Shown piece after piece: positions 36,158 through 46,567 of a stretch of DNA of 64,000 nucleotides. Origin of the DNA: Pseudomonas syringae (GTDB lineage Bacteria; Pseudomonadota; Gammaproteobacteria; Pseudomonadales; Pseudomonadaceae); assembly GCF_023278085.1 (NCBI RefSeq), contig NZ_CP066265.1, positions 3,366,001 through 3,430,000 on the forward strand, written 5' to 3'. The position numbers and the translations under genes are program-made. The notes below the pieces were generated by a model, which saw only the letters and a list, made by a program, of their open reading frames with translations, was not told the DNA's origin and ran no database searches. The first letter of the stretch is position 1. Every line of letters starts with the position of its first letter.

Positions 36158-36670
36158 ATGCGCACACTGACAATCGAGCCGCTGACCAAGGAAGCCTTTG
36201 CGCCTTTCGGTGATGTCATCGAAACCGACGGCAGCGATCACTTCATGATCAACAACGGCTCGACCATGCGTTTTCATCGTCTGGCCGAAGTCGAAACCGC
36301 GCAACCGGATGACAAGGCGATCATCAGTATTTTCCGCGCCGAAGCACTGCCGATGCCCCTGACCATCCGCATGCTGGAGCGTCATCCGCAGGGCAGTCAG
36401 GCGTTCATTCCGCTGCTCGGCAAGCCGTTTCTGATCGTAGTCGCGCCGCTTGGCGATGCACCTGAATCGGCGTTGACCCGCGCGTTCGTCTCCAACGGCA
36501 GGCAGGGTGTCAATTACCATCGCGGCGTCTGGCACCACCCGGTGCTGACGATCGAAAAACAGGATGATTTTCTGGTGGTTGATCGCAGTGGCTCCGGCAA
36601 CAACTGTGACGAACATTATTTTGCCGAGCACCAGTTGCTGGTTCTCGATCCCAACCCACTGGAAGGGTAA
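36158..36670 (+). CDS. allA: Ureidoglycolate lyase
   Basis: A 170-residue cupin-like enzyme releasing glyoxylate and urea from ureidoglycolate, the last step of allantoin breakdown. Family features are the N-terminal IEPLTKEAFAPFGDVIE, FRAEALPMPLTIRMLERHP, FIPLLGKPFLIVVAP and NYHRGVWHHPVL. It starts 6 nt upstream of puuD's 5' flank and is likely cotranscribed with it. The alc-allA gap is filled by repeats. Confidence 0.94.
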   Translation: MRTLTIEPLTKEAFAPFGDVIETDGSDHFMINNGSTMRFHRLAEVETAQPDDKAIISIFRAEALPMPLTIRMLERHPQGSQAFIPLLGKPFLIVVAPLGDAPESALTRAFVSNGRQGVNYHRGVWHHPVLTIEKQDDFLVVDRSGSGNNCDEHYFAEHQLLVLDPNPLEG

Positions 36671-36675
36671 ACACT

Positions 36676-37953
36676 GTGCTGGCACATCTGATGGAATGGC
36701 TGAATCTCGGCGTGCGCTGGGTTCACATGATTGTGGGTGTCGCCTGGATCGGCGCATCGTTCTACTTTGTCTGGCTGGAAAACAACCTCAACCGCAGCAA
36801 CCCGCGTGAAGGGTTGTCGGGGGATTTGTGGGCGATCCATGGCGGTGGCATTTATCACCTGGAGAAATACAAGCTCGCGCCACCGACCATGCCGGAGAAC
36901 CTGCACTGGTTCAAATGGGAAGCCTATTCGACCTGGCTGTCGGGGGTCGCGCTGCTGTGCGTGGTGTTTTACGCCAACCCGACGCTGTACTTGCTGGCAC
37001 CGGGCAGCAGCCTGAGCGGTGCCGAAGGCGTGCACATCGGACTGGGTTCATTGTTCGTCGGCTGGTTCATCTACAGCTTTCTCTGCGATTCGCCACTGGG
37101 CAAGCGCCCTGCCCTGTTGGGCGTTGTCCTGTTTCTGCTGCTGGTCGCGGCGGCCTATGGCTTCAGCAAGGTGTTCAGCGGTCGTGGTGCGTACCTGCAT
37201 GTTGGCGCGATCATGGGCACCATCATGGTCGGCAACGTATTTCGCATCATCATGCCGGCGCAGCGCGCGCTGGTCGCCGCCATCGCTGAAAACCGCACCC
37301 CGGACCCGAGCCTGCCGGCCAAGGGGCTGCTGCGCTCGCGGCACAACAATTACTTCACGCTGCCAGTGCTGTTCATCATGATCAGCAATCACTTTCCGAG
37401 TACGTACGGCAGTGAATATAACTGGCTGATTCTGGCGGGCATCGCGCTGCTGGCGGTGCTGGTGCGGCACTATTTCAATACCCGGCATGACAGCCATCGA
37501 TTCGCCTGGACCCTACCGGTCGCTGCGCTGGGCATGTTGTGCCTGGCCTATGTGACAGGCCCGGCGCAACCGGCTGCAAAAATCGTCTATCAGCCACTGC
37601 CGGGCACGGCGGTCGGCGGTCACCGGGCCGATGAGAACCCCCCAGAGCCAGTGACTCCGCCCGCCCAGGCGGAGCCTGCCAAAGTCGCCGGCGCGGACTT
37701 CACCAAGGTGCATGAGGTGATCCAGCAACGCTGCTCGGTCTGCCACTCGGCCACGCCGACCAGCCAGCTATTCAGCGTCGCTCCGGCAGGCGTGATGTTC
37801 GATACGCCGGAACAGATCCAGCAACAGGCACCGCGCATCAAGGCGCAGGCGATCACGGCGCCGATCATGCCACTGGGCAACATCACCCAGATGACCCAGC
37901 AGGAGCGTGATCTGGTGGGCGCGTGGATCGATCAAGGCGCACACATCAACTGA
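36676..37953 (+). CDS. puuD: Membrane urate hydroxylase with C-terminal cytochrome c domain
   Basis: A 425-residue integral membrane enzyme that oxidises urate to 5-hydroxyisourate. The N-terminal urate oxidase domain has several membrane helices and histidines (VRWVHMIVGVAWIGASFYFVW, GGGIYHLEK). A Pro-rich linker near residues 315-340 leads to a c-type haem domain with CSVCH at about 353-357 and a distal Met region (ITAPIMPLGNI). Electrons would go to the respiratory chain rather than directly to O2. Start GTG at 36676, 5 nt after allA, with GGAAGGG overlapping the allA end. Confidence 0.94.
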   Translation: MLAHLMEWLNLGVRWVHMIVGVAWIGASFYFVWLENNLNRSNPREGLSGDLWAIHGGGIYHLEKYKLAPPTMPENLHWFKWEAYSTWLSGVALLCVVFYANPTLYLLAPGSSLSGAEGVHIGLGSLFVGWFIYSFLCDSPLGKRPALLGVVLFLLLVAAAYGFSKVFSGRGAYLHVGAIMGTIMVGNVFRIIMPAQRALVAAIAENRTPDPSLPAKGLLRSRHNNYFTLPVLFIMISNHFPSTYGSEYNWLILAGIALLAVLVRHYFNTRHDSHRFAWTLPVAALGMLCLAYVTGPAQPAAKIVYQPLPGTAVGGHRADENPPEPVTPPAQAEPAKVAGADFTKVHEVIQQRCSVCHSATPTSQLFSVAPAGVMFDTPEQIQQQAPRIKAQAITAPIMPLGNITQMTQQERDLVGAWIDQGAHIN

Positions 37954-37960
37954 CACCACC

Positions 37961-38003
37961 GGGCACATGCCCTGTTTTCGCTCCAGACGCCCTGCTCTGG
38001 AGC
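37961..38003 (+). terminator. Double hairpin terminator after puuD
   Basis: GGGCA-CA-TGCCC followed by TGTTTT (37961-37977), then a second 8-bp hairpin GCTCCAGA/TCTGGAGC (37980-38003). Likely ends the allA-puuD transcript. The rest of the gap up to 38318 is leader and promoter region for the porin gene, with no other gene seen. Confidence 0.6.
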
Positions 38004-38318
38004 ACTTGAGCACGGCGACGCGAGTCAGTATCCTCCGCCGCCGCTGCCCACCCGCCGCATAACTTTCCTGATCATTGAATCTGACCGGACGGCCAACTGG
38101 CTGACCGAGCATTCAGGATCCCATCAGCTCGAAAAATGACTTGAAACCGACACATCAGTGCCGGTTTGGGGATTACTTAAACTTTTTTCACGGATTGGCG
38201 CAGCTCTTGCTAACAACACAAAGCTGACCAGACAGACAAATTATTGCAAGAACAGACAAGGCGTCACTTAAAGAACGCCGGTCTGCAAAATCACGATCCA
38301 TACCAAGGGGCTCACCGC

Positions 38319-39104
38319 ATGAACCGTACGTTTTCCAGTGTGTTACTGGCCAGCAGTCTGCTGTCCGCCGCACCCGCCATGGCAGGGGATATCTTCCAGT
38401 GGCAGAGCAATAGCCTGACCTATCTCAATGGACGAGACTTTGCTGTCAACCCGGAAAATCAGCAGACGTTCACCTTTGAGCATGCGGACAGCTGGAAGTA
38501 CGGCGACAACTTCTTCTTCGTCGACAAGATCTTCTACAACGGCAAGAAAGACGCGACAGCTGGCGATAACACCTACTACGGCGAATTCTCGCCGCGGCTG
38601 TCGCTGGGCAAAGTATTCGGCCAGAAGTTTGAGTTCGGCCCGATCAGCGATGTGCTGATCGCAGCAACTTACGAGTTTGGCGAAGGCGATAACGAGTCCT
38701 ACCTGATCGGCCCGGCGTTTGATTTGAAGATTCCGGGGTTCGACTACTTCCAGCTGAACTTCTACCAGCGTCAGACCGAAGGCAATCGTCCAGGTGATGG
38801 CGTATGGCAGATCACTCCAGTCTGGTCCTACACCATTCCTGTCGGCAAATCGGATGTGCTGATCGACGGTTTCATGGACTGGGTAGTGGATAACGACAAG
38901 ACCTCACGCGGCACTTACCACTCCAACCTGCACTTCAACCCACAGATCAAGTATGACCTGGGCAAGGCGCTGAATTACCCTGAGCGTCAGCTGTATGTCG
39001 GTATCGAATACGACTACTGGACCAACAAGTACGGCATCAAGGACACGAGTTCATTCGACACCGATCAGAACACCGCGAGTTTGCTGGTCAAGGTGTTCTT
39101 CTAA
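38319..39104 (+). CDS. Tsx-like outer membrane channel (nucleoside-specific porin family)
   Basis: A 261-residue outer membrane beta-barrel. It has a signal peptide (SVLLASSLLSAAPAMAG), then alternating strands rich in aromatic residues (DIFQWQSNSLTYLNG, WKYGDNFFFVDKIFYNGK) and a C-terminal strand ending in Phe (LLVKVFF), as needed for barrel insertion. It resembles the Tsx/OmpK family that passes nucleosides. Its position after the purine pathway suggests uptake of purine compounds (inference). Start ATG 38319 has AAGGGG upstream. Confidence 0.85.
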   Translation: MNRTFSSVLLASSLLSAAPAMAGDIFQWQSNSLTYLNGRDFAVNPENQQTFTFEHADSWKYGDNFFFVDKIFYNGKKDATAGDNTYYGEFSPRLSLGKVFGQKFEFGPISDVLIAATYEFGEGDNESYLIGPAFDLKIPGFDYFQLNFYQRQTEGNRPGDGVWQITPVWSYTIPVGKSDVLIDGFMDWVVDNDKTSRGTYHSNLHFNPQIKYDLGKALNYPERQLYVGIEYDYWTNKYGIKDTSSFDTDQNTASLLVKVFF

Positions 39105-39122
39105 GCGGGTAATGCTGATGGC

Positions 39123-39257
39123 TCTCGTTCCCGCGCTCTGCGTGGGCATGCATTTCTGGACGCTCTGCGTCCAGCCTTGAGGGGGCGGCGCAACGCAGAT
39201 TTGTGACGCGGAGCGTCACGGGATACATGCCAACGCGGAGCATTGGCACGAGAGTCA
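39123..39257. repeat. Composite palindromic intergenic repeat, copy 4
   Basis: Full copy between the convergent porin and DUF808 genes, same orientation as copy 3. It ends in CCAACGCGGAGCATTGGCACGAGAG, as copy 1 does. Confidence 0.82.
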
Positions 39258-39267
39258 GAGCCTCCAG

Positions 39268-40176
<909 letters not shown>

Positions 40177-40323
40177 AATGAAAATCCTTGAGCAAGTAAA
40201 AAAAGAAACGGCGCTTATTGAATCACGCGCCGGGGTCAATCGTGTTGCAGTCAGCAACTCTGACCGTTGTCAGACGTGAACGTTTGACGCTGCAAACTCC
40301 AGGCCGGGCACTCTGAACAACTA

Positions 40324-40830
40324 TCAGATCGGTAACTGCGTGGTCGACAACACCTGACGCAACCCCATGAACGAGCGAATCTGCCTGACGCCCGGCAAAT
40401 ACAACAACTGTTCGGCATGCAGACGGTTGAAACTCTGGCTGTCTTTAGTGCGCAGCAGCATGAAATAGTCGAACTCGCCGGTCACCACGTGAAACTCCAT
40501 GCAGCCGGAAACCTTCTGCGCCGCCGCTTCGAATTGTGCAAACGAGTCCGGTGTCGAGCGGTCCAGCACGACGCCGATCAACACCACCATTCCGGCATCC
40601 AGCACATCACCGTTGAGCAGCGCGACAACCCCCTTGATGACCCCCGACTCTTTCAACCGTTCTACCCGTCGCAAACAGGCAGGCGGGCTCAGTTTGACCT
40701 TTTCGGCGAGCGCCACATTGGAGATAGACGCATCCCGTTGCAGCGTCTTGAGAATGGCGCGGTCGATCCGGTCCAGCAGCGGTGCCGCGTCAGTACCCGG
40801 CTTCCTGGTGCGTTCATTTATTGCTTTCAT
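40324..40830 (-). CDS. Lrp/AsnC-family regulator (AcdR-like)
   Basis: A 168-residue regulator with an N-terminal HTH (LDRIDRAILKTLQRDASISNVALAEKVKLSPPACLRRVERL) and a C-terminal RAM effector domain (MEFHVVTGEFDYFMLLRTKD). It is divergent from the ACC deaminase gene across ~185 nt. This matches the known acdR-acdS arrangement, in which an Lrp-type protein activates ACC deaminase. A GTG at 40842 is an alternative start. Confidence 0.88.
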   Translation of the reverse strand: MKAINERTRKPGTDAAPLLDRIDRAILKTLQRDASISNVALAEKVKLSPPACLRRVERLKESGVIKGVVALLNGDVLDAGMVVLIGVVLDRSTPDSFAQFEAAAQKVSGCMEFHVVTGEFDYFMLLRTKDSQSFNRLHAEQLLYLPGVRQIRSFMGLRQVLSTTQLPI

Positions 40831-41014
40831 GGTCGATTTCACAACATAAAAGTTCGCTTTAAGCCCCTGACACTAACGCTGATTTTGCAAATAGACAATT
40901 CTTTGCAACCACGATTATCACGCCATTTCCTATCATAGAACTCACCTCAGGCATGTAATCAAGCCTGGCACCTGACCTTTAACGCCTGCACCCACTTCTC
41001 GACGGAGACCTGAT

Positions 41015-42031
41015 ATGAACCTGAGCAAGTTCAAACGCTACCCTCTGACCTTCGGCCCCTCACCCATCACGCCGCTGAAACGCCTGAGCGAGCATCTGGG
41101 TGGCAAAGTCGAGTTGTATGCCAAGCGTGAAGACTGCAACAGCGGTCTGGCCTTCGGCGGCAACAAGACTCGTAAACTGGAATACCTGGTGCCTGAAGCC
41201 ATCGAGGGCGGCTATGACACGCTGGTGTCCATCGGCGGCATTCAGTCCAACCAGACCCGTCAGGTCGCGGCCGTAGCGGCGCATCTGGGCATGAAGTGCG
41301 TACTGGTTCAGGAAAACTGGGTCAACTACTCGGACGCGCTGTACGACCGGGTCGGCAACATCGAAATGTCGCGCATCATGGGCGCCGATGTGCGTCTGGA
41401 CTCGGCCGGTTTCGACATCGGCATTCGTCCGAGCTGGGAAAAAGCCATGGCTGACGTGGTTGAAAGTGGCGGCAAACCGTTCCCGATTCCAGCCGGTTGC
41501 TCGGAACATCCCTACGGTGGACTGGGTTTTGTACGCTTTGCCGACGAGGTGCGTCAGCAGGAAGAAGAGTTGGGCTTCAAATTCGACTACATCGTGGTCT
41601 GCTCGGTCACCGGCAGTACCCATGCCGGCATGCTGGTCGGCTTCGCTGCCGATGGCCGTGCGCACCGGGTGATCGGCATCGATGCCTCGGCCAAACCGGA
41701 CAAGACCCGCGAACAGGTTCTGCGCATTGCCCGCAACACCGCAAAACTGGTCGAACTCGGCCGTGAAATCACCGCCGAAGACGTGGTGCTCGACACCCGC
41801 TACGCCTACCCCGAATACGGCCTGCCCAACGATGGCACGCTGGAAGCCATCCGCCTCTGCGCCCGACTCGAAGGCGTATTGACCGACCCGGTCTACGAAG
41901 GAAAATCCATGCACGGCATGATCGACATGGTGCGCAACGGCGAATTCCCCGAAGGTTCGAAAGTGCTCTACGCCCACCTGGGCGGCGTTCCGGCGCTGAA
42001 TGCTTACAGCTTTTTGTTCAAGGATGGTTGA
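41015..42031 (+). CDS. acdS: 1-aminocyclopropane-1-carboxylate deaminase
   Basis: A 338-residue PLP enzyme that breaks down ACC, the plant ethylene precursor, to 2-oxobutyrate and ammonia. Length and residues match true ACC deaminases: PLP lysine K51 in [12 protein letters not shown]78 in GGIQSNQ, Y294-E295 in VYEGKSMHG, and L322 in [11 protein letters not shown]-cysteine desulfhydrases differ at the E295 and L322 positions. Probably controlled by the divergent Lrp-type gene. Confidence 0.95.
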   Translation: MNLSKFKRYPLTFGPSPITPLKRLSEHLGGKVELYAKREDCNSGLAFGGNKTRKLEYLVPEAIEGGYDTLVSIGGIQSNQTRQVAAVAAHLGMKCVLVQENWVNYSDALYDRVGNIEMSRIMGADVRLDSAGFDIGIRPSWEKAMADVVESGGKPFPIPAGCSEHPYGGLGFVRFADEVRQQEEELGFKFDYIVVCSVTGSTHAGMLVGFAADGRAHRVIGIDASAKPDKTREQVLRIARNTAKLVELGREITAEDVVLDTRYAYPEYGLPNDGTLEAIRLCARLEGVLTDPVYEGKSMHGMIDMVRNGEFPEGSKVLYAHLGGVPALNAYSFLFKDG

Positions 42032-42047
42032 GCGGTAATTGCCCCGC

Positions 42048-42902
42048 TTAAATTCGAAAATACTTCTGCATCGCCTGCGCCAGCAGACTCACCGCCTCGT
42101 CGGCCTGTGAGGCAGGCGAGCGCAGAAATACGATTTCGTGCTCGGCTATCTCCGGCAGGTCGTTAAGTATCTGCATGGCGTCTGTGACGCCGCTTCGGTC
42201 AATCAGACTGATCGCCAGCCCCGCTTCCACACAGGCCTTGACGGCCTGATTGGACGGGCTCTCCAGTACCACGCGGGTTTTGCGGCCGGCCTGTTTGAAT
42301 GTCTCCACCATCACTTCACGATAGGGACATTGCGCTGCATGCATGGCGAGCGGCAACGGGTCTGTCGACGCCAGCGTGGTGTTTTCCGGCCCGACCCAGA
42401 CCGGTTTGGTGGAGACCAGAAACACTGTTTCAGCATTCAGTGGCCCTTTGGGCTGGGCGATGACCGCTGCCTGCAGTTTTCCGCGCATGACCTGCTCACG
42501 CAGGGTGTAGCTGGGCGCGGTTTTCAATTCCAGCACCACATTGGGCCAGGCTGCCGCGAATACCGGCAGGATGTCGCGGATGACGTGCACCGCGTATTCA
42601 TCCGGAACCCCCAGGGTGATACGACCCGCCAGGTGGGTGCCATGCAGGTCAGCCAGCACCCGGTCATGGGTGGACAACAACTCTGACGTGGACAGGAGCA
42701 AGCGCTTGCCCAGCGCCGTCAACGACACTGCCTGGTTATCACGGTTGAGCAAGCGGCCGCCTGCCACCGCTTCAAGCCGCTGAATGTGCACGCTTACCGC
42801 CGCCGGGCTTTTATGCAGTTGCTCGGCCGCCGCAGAAAACTTCCCGATGCGCGCCACTGCATGAAAAGTGCGTACCAGTTCGATATCAAGTATTGCCGTC
42901 AT
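42048..42902 (-). CDS. LysR-family transcriptional regulator
   Basis: A 284-residue regulator with the N-terminal LysR HTH (VRTFHAVARIGKFSAAAEQLHKSPAAVSVHIQRLE) and a periplasmic-binding-protein-like effector domain (LAGRITLGVPDEYAVHVIRDIL). It is divergent from the DMT exporter gene across ~75 nt and so probably controls it. It is convergent with acdS, with only 16 nt between stops. The effector is unknown. Confidence 0.92.
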   Translation of the reverse strand: MTAILDIELVRTFHAVARIGKFSAAAEQLHKSPAAVSVHIQRLEAVAGGRLLNRDNQAVSLTALGKRLLLSTSELLSTHDRVLADLHGTHLAGRITLGVPDEYAVHVIRDILPVFAAAWPNVVLELKTAPSYTLREQVMRGKLQAAVIAQPKGPLNAETVFLVSTKPVWVGPENTTLASTDPLPLAMHAAQCPYREVMVETFKQAGRKTRVVLESPSNQAVKACVEAGLAISLIDRSGVTDAMQILNDLPEIAEHEIVFLRSPASQADEAVSLLAQAMQKYFRI

Positions 42903-42976
42903 TCTTCAGTATTCCCGAATAACTGCTGCACATAATTTTTATTTATAAGATTACGCTGATCACCTAGCGTGTGTCG

Positions 42977-43909
42977 ATGAACCAATACTTATCGATCTCT
43001 CCGAACACCTCGCGGCCTGCCTGGCATCAGGCCATTCCTCTGCCGTTGCTCGAAGCAGCGCTGCTGCTGACCTGGAGCTCAGGCTTCGTCGGTGCGCGTT
43101 TCTCTCTTGATTACGCGCCGCCGTTGCTGGTGGTGTTCTGGCGCTGCGTGGTAGTCACGCTGATCCTGCTGCCGTTTGTCGCAAGGCAGTTGCTACACAT
43201 CCCGCCTGCCCTGTTGCTGAAAAACGCCGGAATCGGTCTGCTGGCAATGACTGGCTACGTGGCGGGCGTTACACAAGGCATCGCGCTGGGCGTACCGGCA
43301 GGCCTCGCCGCACTGTTTGCCGATCTGCTGCCGATGGGCATGGCGTTGCTGGCTGCCGTATTTCTCGGGCAGCGATTGAGCTGGCACATCTGGGCGGGGC
43401 TGGTGGTGGGGTTGATCGGCGTGGTGCTGGTCACCCACAGCGCACTGGCCTGGGGTGAAGCGCCCTTATGGGCCTACGGCCTGCCCTTGCTGGGGATGTT
43501 CTCGCTGGCCGTCGCGACGCTATGGCAAAAACGCTCCAGTGCATCGCCACCGATGGACCTGCTGCCCAACCTGTGGCTGCAATGCTGTGTTTCCAGCTTC
43601 GCATTCGCCATTATTCAGGGCACCCAAGGCAGCCTGGCCCCCGTGCCCAGTACCGGCTTTGCACTGAGCGTGTTGTGGACAGTGGGGCTGGCGACGCTGG
43701 GCGGCTACGGGCTTTACTGGGTCTGCCTGCGCCGCGCGACGGCGACTCGCGTCGCCAGCGTTCTGTACCTCAGCCCACCTGTGACGATGCTCTGGGCCTG
43801 GGCGATGTTCAACGAACCGCTGTCCTGGCAGATAGCGTCGGGTATGGCGGTGTCCGGGATCGGCGTGTGGATGGTGGTGCGGGCGGAAGCGCGACAGAGA
43901 GCCTCATGA
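42977..43909 (+). CDS. DMT-family (EamA) transporter
   Basis: A 310-residue inner membrane protein with about ten hydrophobic segments in two EamA repeats (LLTWSSGFVGARFSLDYAPP; LGMFSLAVATLWQKRS). The family mostly exports amino acids or small metabolites. The ATG at 42977 is taken over a GTG at 42971. There is no obvious Shine-Dalgarno. Divergent LysR gene is the likely regulator. Its stop codon lies inside a hairpin (43898-43926). Confidence 0.87.
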   Translation: MNQYLSISPNTSRPAWHQAIPLPLLEAALLLTWSSGFVGARFSLDYAPPLLVVFWRCVVVTLILLPFVARQLLHIPPALLLKNAGIGLLAMTGYVAGVTQGIALGVPAGLAALFADLLPMGMALLAAVFLGQRLSWHIWAGLVVGLIGVVLVTHSALAWGEAPLWAYGLPLLGMFSLAVATLWQKRSSASPPMDLLPNLWLQCCVSSFAFAIIQGTQGSLAPVPSTGFALSVLWTVGLATLGGYGLYWVCLRRATATRVASVLYLSPPVTMLWAWAMFNEPLSWQIASGMAVSGIGVWMVVRAEARQRAS

Positions 43910-43926
43910 ATGTCTCATGAGGCTCT
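43898..43926. terminator. Bidirectional hairpin overlapping a stop codon
   Basis: Perfect 12-bp stem AGAGCCTCATGA / TCATGAGGCTCT with a 5-nt loop between convergent genes. The left arm contains the TGA of the DMT transporter gene, and the hairpin is 10 nt from the chemoreceptor stop. Confidence 0.6.
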
Positions 43927-43935
43927 TGCCAGACG

Positions 43936-45864
43936 TTAAATCCTGAAACGCGCCACCATGCTCTGCAGATTGGTGCCCAGACGGGCCAGCTCTACCGTCG
44001 ACGCTGCGCTTTGCTCAGTCGCCGAGGCAGACTGATCGGCAATGTCGCGGACACTGAGCACACTGCGGTTGATTTCATCGGTCACCGCGCTCTGTTGCTC
44101 GGCGGCGGCAGATATCTGCTGGCTCATCTGCTCGATTGTGCCGATTGACTGATTGATTTCCACCAGCGCCTGTTCAGCCTGACGGGCCAGCACCACGGTG
44201 CCTTCGGTGCGTTGCAGACTCGCGTCCATCAGGCCCGAAGCGGCACCGGTGCCCTGTTGCAGGGTCAGGATCAGCGCTTCGATTTCCGTGGTGGAGTTCT
44301 GGGTACGCTGGGCCAGCGAACGTACTTCGTCGGCCACTACGGCAAAACCACGACCCTGTTCGCCCGCCCGCGCAGCCTCAATGGCAGCGTTGAGTGCCAG
44401 CAGGTTGGTCTGTTCGGCGACGGCTTTGATCACGTCGATCACGCTGCCGATCTTGCCGCTGTCTTCGGTCAGGCGCTGCATGGCCTCACCCAATTGCTTC
44501 ACTTCACCGGCCAGTTGACCGATTTCTCGCGTGGCGTGCTGCACCACACTGCTGCCATGGGCTGCGCGCTCGCTGGCCTGCTTGGCGGCCCGCGAAGCAT
44601 CTTCGGTGTTGCGCGCCACTTCCTGCACGGTAGACGACATCTGATTCATGGCCGTCGCAACCTGGTCGACTTCGTTTTTCTGCAGAGTGACACCGGCGCT
44701 GGTCTGTTCGCTGACCGCAGACAGTTCCTCGGCCGCGGTAGCGATTTGTGTCACACCGTTGCCGATGCCGCCGATCAGGCCGCGCAGGGAAACGGTCATG
44801 TGTTGCATGGTGTTCTGCAATAGGCCCAGTTCGTCCTGACGGGTGGTGTGAGTATCCTGGGTCAGATCACCGTCGGCGATCCGGCGCGCGGCAATGACCG
44901 TCTCGTTCAGTGGCACGGTAATCTGACGGGTAATCAGGAACGCCGCGAAGATGCCGACCAACAGCACGACCAGCGCCACGCTCAGCAGTTGCATGACAGC
45001 GGTGTTCTGTTCCTTCTTGGCGCTGATGACCTGCTGGGCCGCCAGATCGTCGGCACGGGCAGCGGTCGCGATGGATTGCTGTTGCAGATTGCTACGTATC
45101 TGATCGGCCTGCTGAAGCATGTCCGAAATCGAAGACATCAACACCTTGTACTGTTTCAACGCAACCAATGCAGCATCCACCGCAGCGTTTGCCTGGCTGG
45201 GCAGTTCGCTACGCGCAGCAGCAACCTGAGCGATCAATGCGTCCGCCGCGGTATAGGTAGCCTGACGGTTATCGGCAGACGGGACACTCAGGTAGCGGCG
45301 AAACACCAGACGAAAGTTGGTCATGCCGTTACGCAGGTCGCCGGCAATCTTGACCTGCTTGATCCCGGTTTCATCCGGAGCACGCAAGGTGTCGTCGATG
45401 GTCTTGTTCAACAGGTTCTCGAAGGTCCCACTGACATCATCGGAGACCTTGATGATCGGTTTCAGAGCGTCGTCGATTTTCTGGTTGATGCCGACCAGCT
45501 GTTCGAACGTCTGCTTCAGACCACCCACCTGCTCCTTGATGCCCTTCAGCTTTTCCAGGTTGCTGGATACCACGAACAGGCCCAGGCCCTGGTCAACGCT
45601 GCGGTTCAGCGTATCCAGTGCGCTTGAGTACGTCTGCACACCAGCCGGGCTGGGGCCTGTGGCGTAGGCTTGGGCCGCAATGCGAGCGTTAAGCACGTCA
45701 GCCTTGATCTCGGCAACCTTGCCACTTTTGCCCATGCGCTCGATCAACAGGTTAGTGCTGGAGTAGCCGATTGCAGCGACCGTCAGTACACCCAGCAAAA
45801 TAGCAGCGAAGCCCAGCCCCAGCTTCTTGCTGACTTTCAAGTTGTCCAACCATTTTGCGCTCAT
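43936..45864 (-). CDS. Methyl-accepting chemotaxis protein with long periplasmic domain
   Basis: A 642-residue chemoreceptor. TM1 lies near residues 14-34 and TM2 near 285-310, leaving ~250 periplasmic residues of mostly helical character. This length fits a helical bimodular (HBM) ligand domain, as in McpS-type receptors. HAMP follows ([16 protein letters not shown]), then the signalling hairpin with the invariant [20 protein letters not shown] tip. The ligand is unknown. Confidence 0.92.
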   Translation of the reverse strand: MSAKWLDNLKVSKKLGLGFAAILLGVLTVAAIGYSSTNLLIERMGKSGKVAEIKADVLNARIAAQAYATGPSPAGVQTYSSALDTLNRSVDQGLGLFVVSSNLEKLKGIKEQVGGLKQTFEQLVGINQKIDDALKPIIKVSDDVSGTFENLLNKTIDDTLRAPDETGIKQVKIAGDLRNGMTNFRLVFRRYLSVPSADNRQATYTAADALIAQVAAARSELPSQANAAVDAALVALKQYKVLMSSISDMLQQADQIRSNLQQQSIATAARADDLAAQQVISAKKEQNTAVMQLLSVALVVLLVGIFAAFLITRQITVPLNETVIAARRIADGDLTQDTHTTRQDELGLLQNTMQHMTVSLRGLIGGIGNGVTQIATAAEELSAVSEQTSAGVTLQKNEVDQVATAMNQMSSTVQEVARNTEDASRAAKQASERAAHGSSVVQHATREIGQLAGEVKQLGEAMQRLTEDSGKIGSVIDVIKAVAEQTNLLALNAAIEAARAGEQGRGFAVVADEVRSLAQRTQNSTTEIEALILTLQQGTGAASGLMDASLQRTEGTVVLARQAEQALVEINQSIGTIEQMSQQISAAAEQQSAVTDEINRSVLSVRDIADQSASATEQSAASTVELARLGTNLQSMVARFRI

Positions 45865-45973
45865 TACGTGTGTGCCTTTGATTTTCCGGAATGCCCGTGA
45901 ATCGGCGTTGAGGGGCTTAACTTGATAGCTATATTCAGTTGAATGGCCGTGGAACTATTGGAAAGCTCTGTAC

Positions 45974-45993
45974 ACCCCCTGTATTCAGGGGGT
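45974..45993. terminator. Hairpin downstream of the DUF2269 gene
   Basis: ACCCCCTG / CAGGGGGT with a 4-nt loop, on the 3' side of the DUF2269 gene. No T-run follows, so termination is uncertain. Confidence 0.35.
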
Positions 45994-46079
45994 ATGGCGG
46001 GGTCATTAAGATTTATTTAAGCGACATGAAACATAATGTTTCAGATGACCGGTTAGCGGCTAATGCGCCTCTGATCGGC

Positions 46080-46565
46080 TTATATCTGCAATAGCCGCAT
46101 GAACGTCATCTTGCTGACCATCATCAGCACAATCGCGAACATGCCCGAAAAACCGGCGATGCCGAGCCAGAACCAAAGACGATAAATCGTCTGAAACCGG
46201 TCATTGATCAGCGTGCCGGTTTCGACAGCATCGTCGGCCAGTTCCTGAAGACGCTTCTGCAGAATCAGCACAGGCAACCACAGCGCGCCGACGCAGATAA
46301 AGATGATCAACGACGTGATGACCCAGTCAGTCAGCAGCGACATGCCCGTCAAGCTGACCATTGCGTAACCGGTGATGATCTGGACAAAACCAGCCGGTGT
46401 GGTGATCCAGGTGTCGAAACGCACCACCATTCTGGCGACGTGAGCGATTACAACCGGATTGCCACTGCGACTGGCGGCAATCAGATAAAGGTAGGAGCCC
46501 ATGCCGAAGCCAAACAGAAAAATCGCGGCGATGACGTGCAGGTATTTCAGGTACAGATAGAGCAC
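46080..46565 (-). CDS. DUF2269 family membrane protein
   Basis: A 161-residue protein with four hydrophobic segments (LKYLHVIAAIFLFGFGMGSYLYL first), matching the DUF2269 membrane family. It starts 2 nt after the dehydrogenase-like gene ends, so the two are cotranscribed. Function unknown; conserved histidine and glycines in the first helix suggest possible haem or metal binding (inference). Confidence 0.82.
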   Translation of the reverse strand: MLYLYLKYLHVIAAIFLFGFGMGSYLYLIAASRSGNPVVIAHVARMVVRFDTWITTPAGFVQIITGYAMVSLTGMSLLTDWVITSLIIFICVGALWLPVLILQKRLQELADDAVETGTLINDRFQTIYRLWFWLGIAGFSGMFAIVLMMVSKMTFMRLLQI

Positions 46566-46567
46566 CG

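Noticed and set aside
42027..42050. Terminator between acdS and the LysR gene
   Set aside because: Only a weak AGCGG/CCGCT stem with a large loop straddles the 16-nt gap, which is not strong enough to call.
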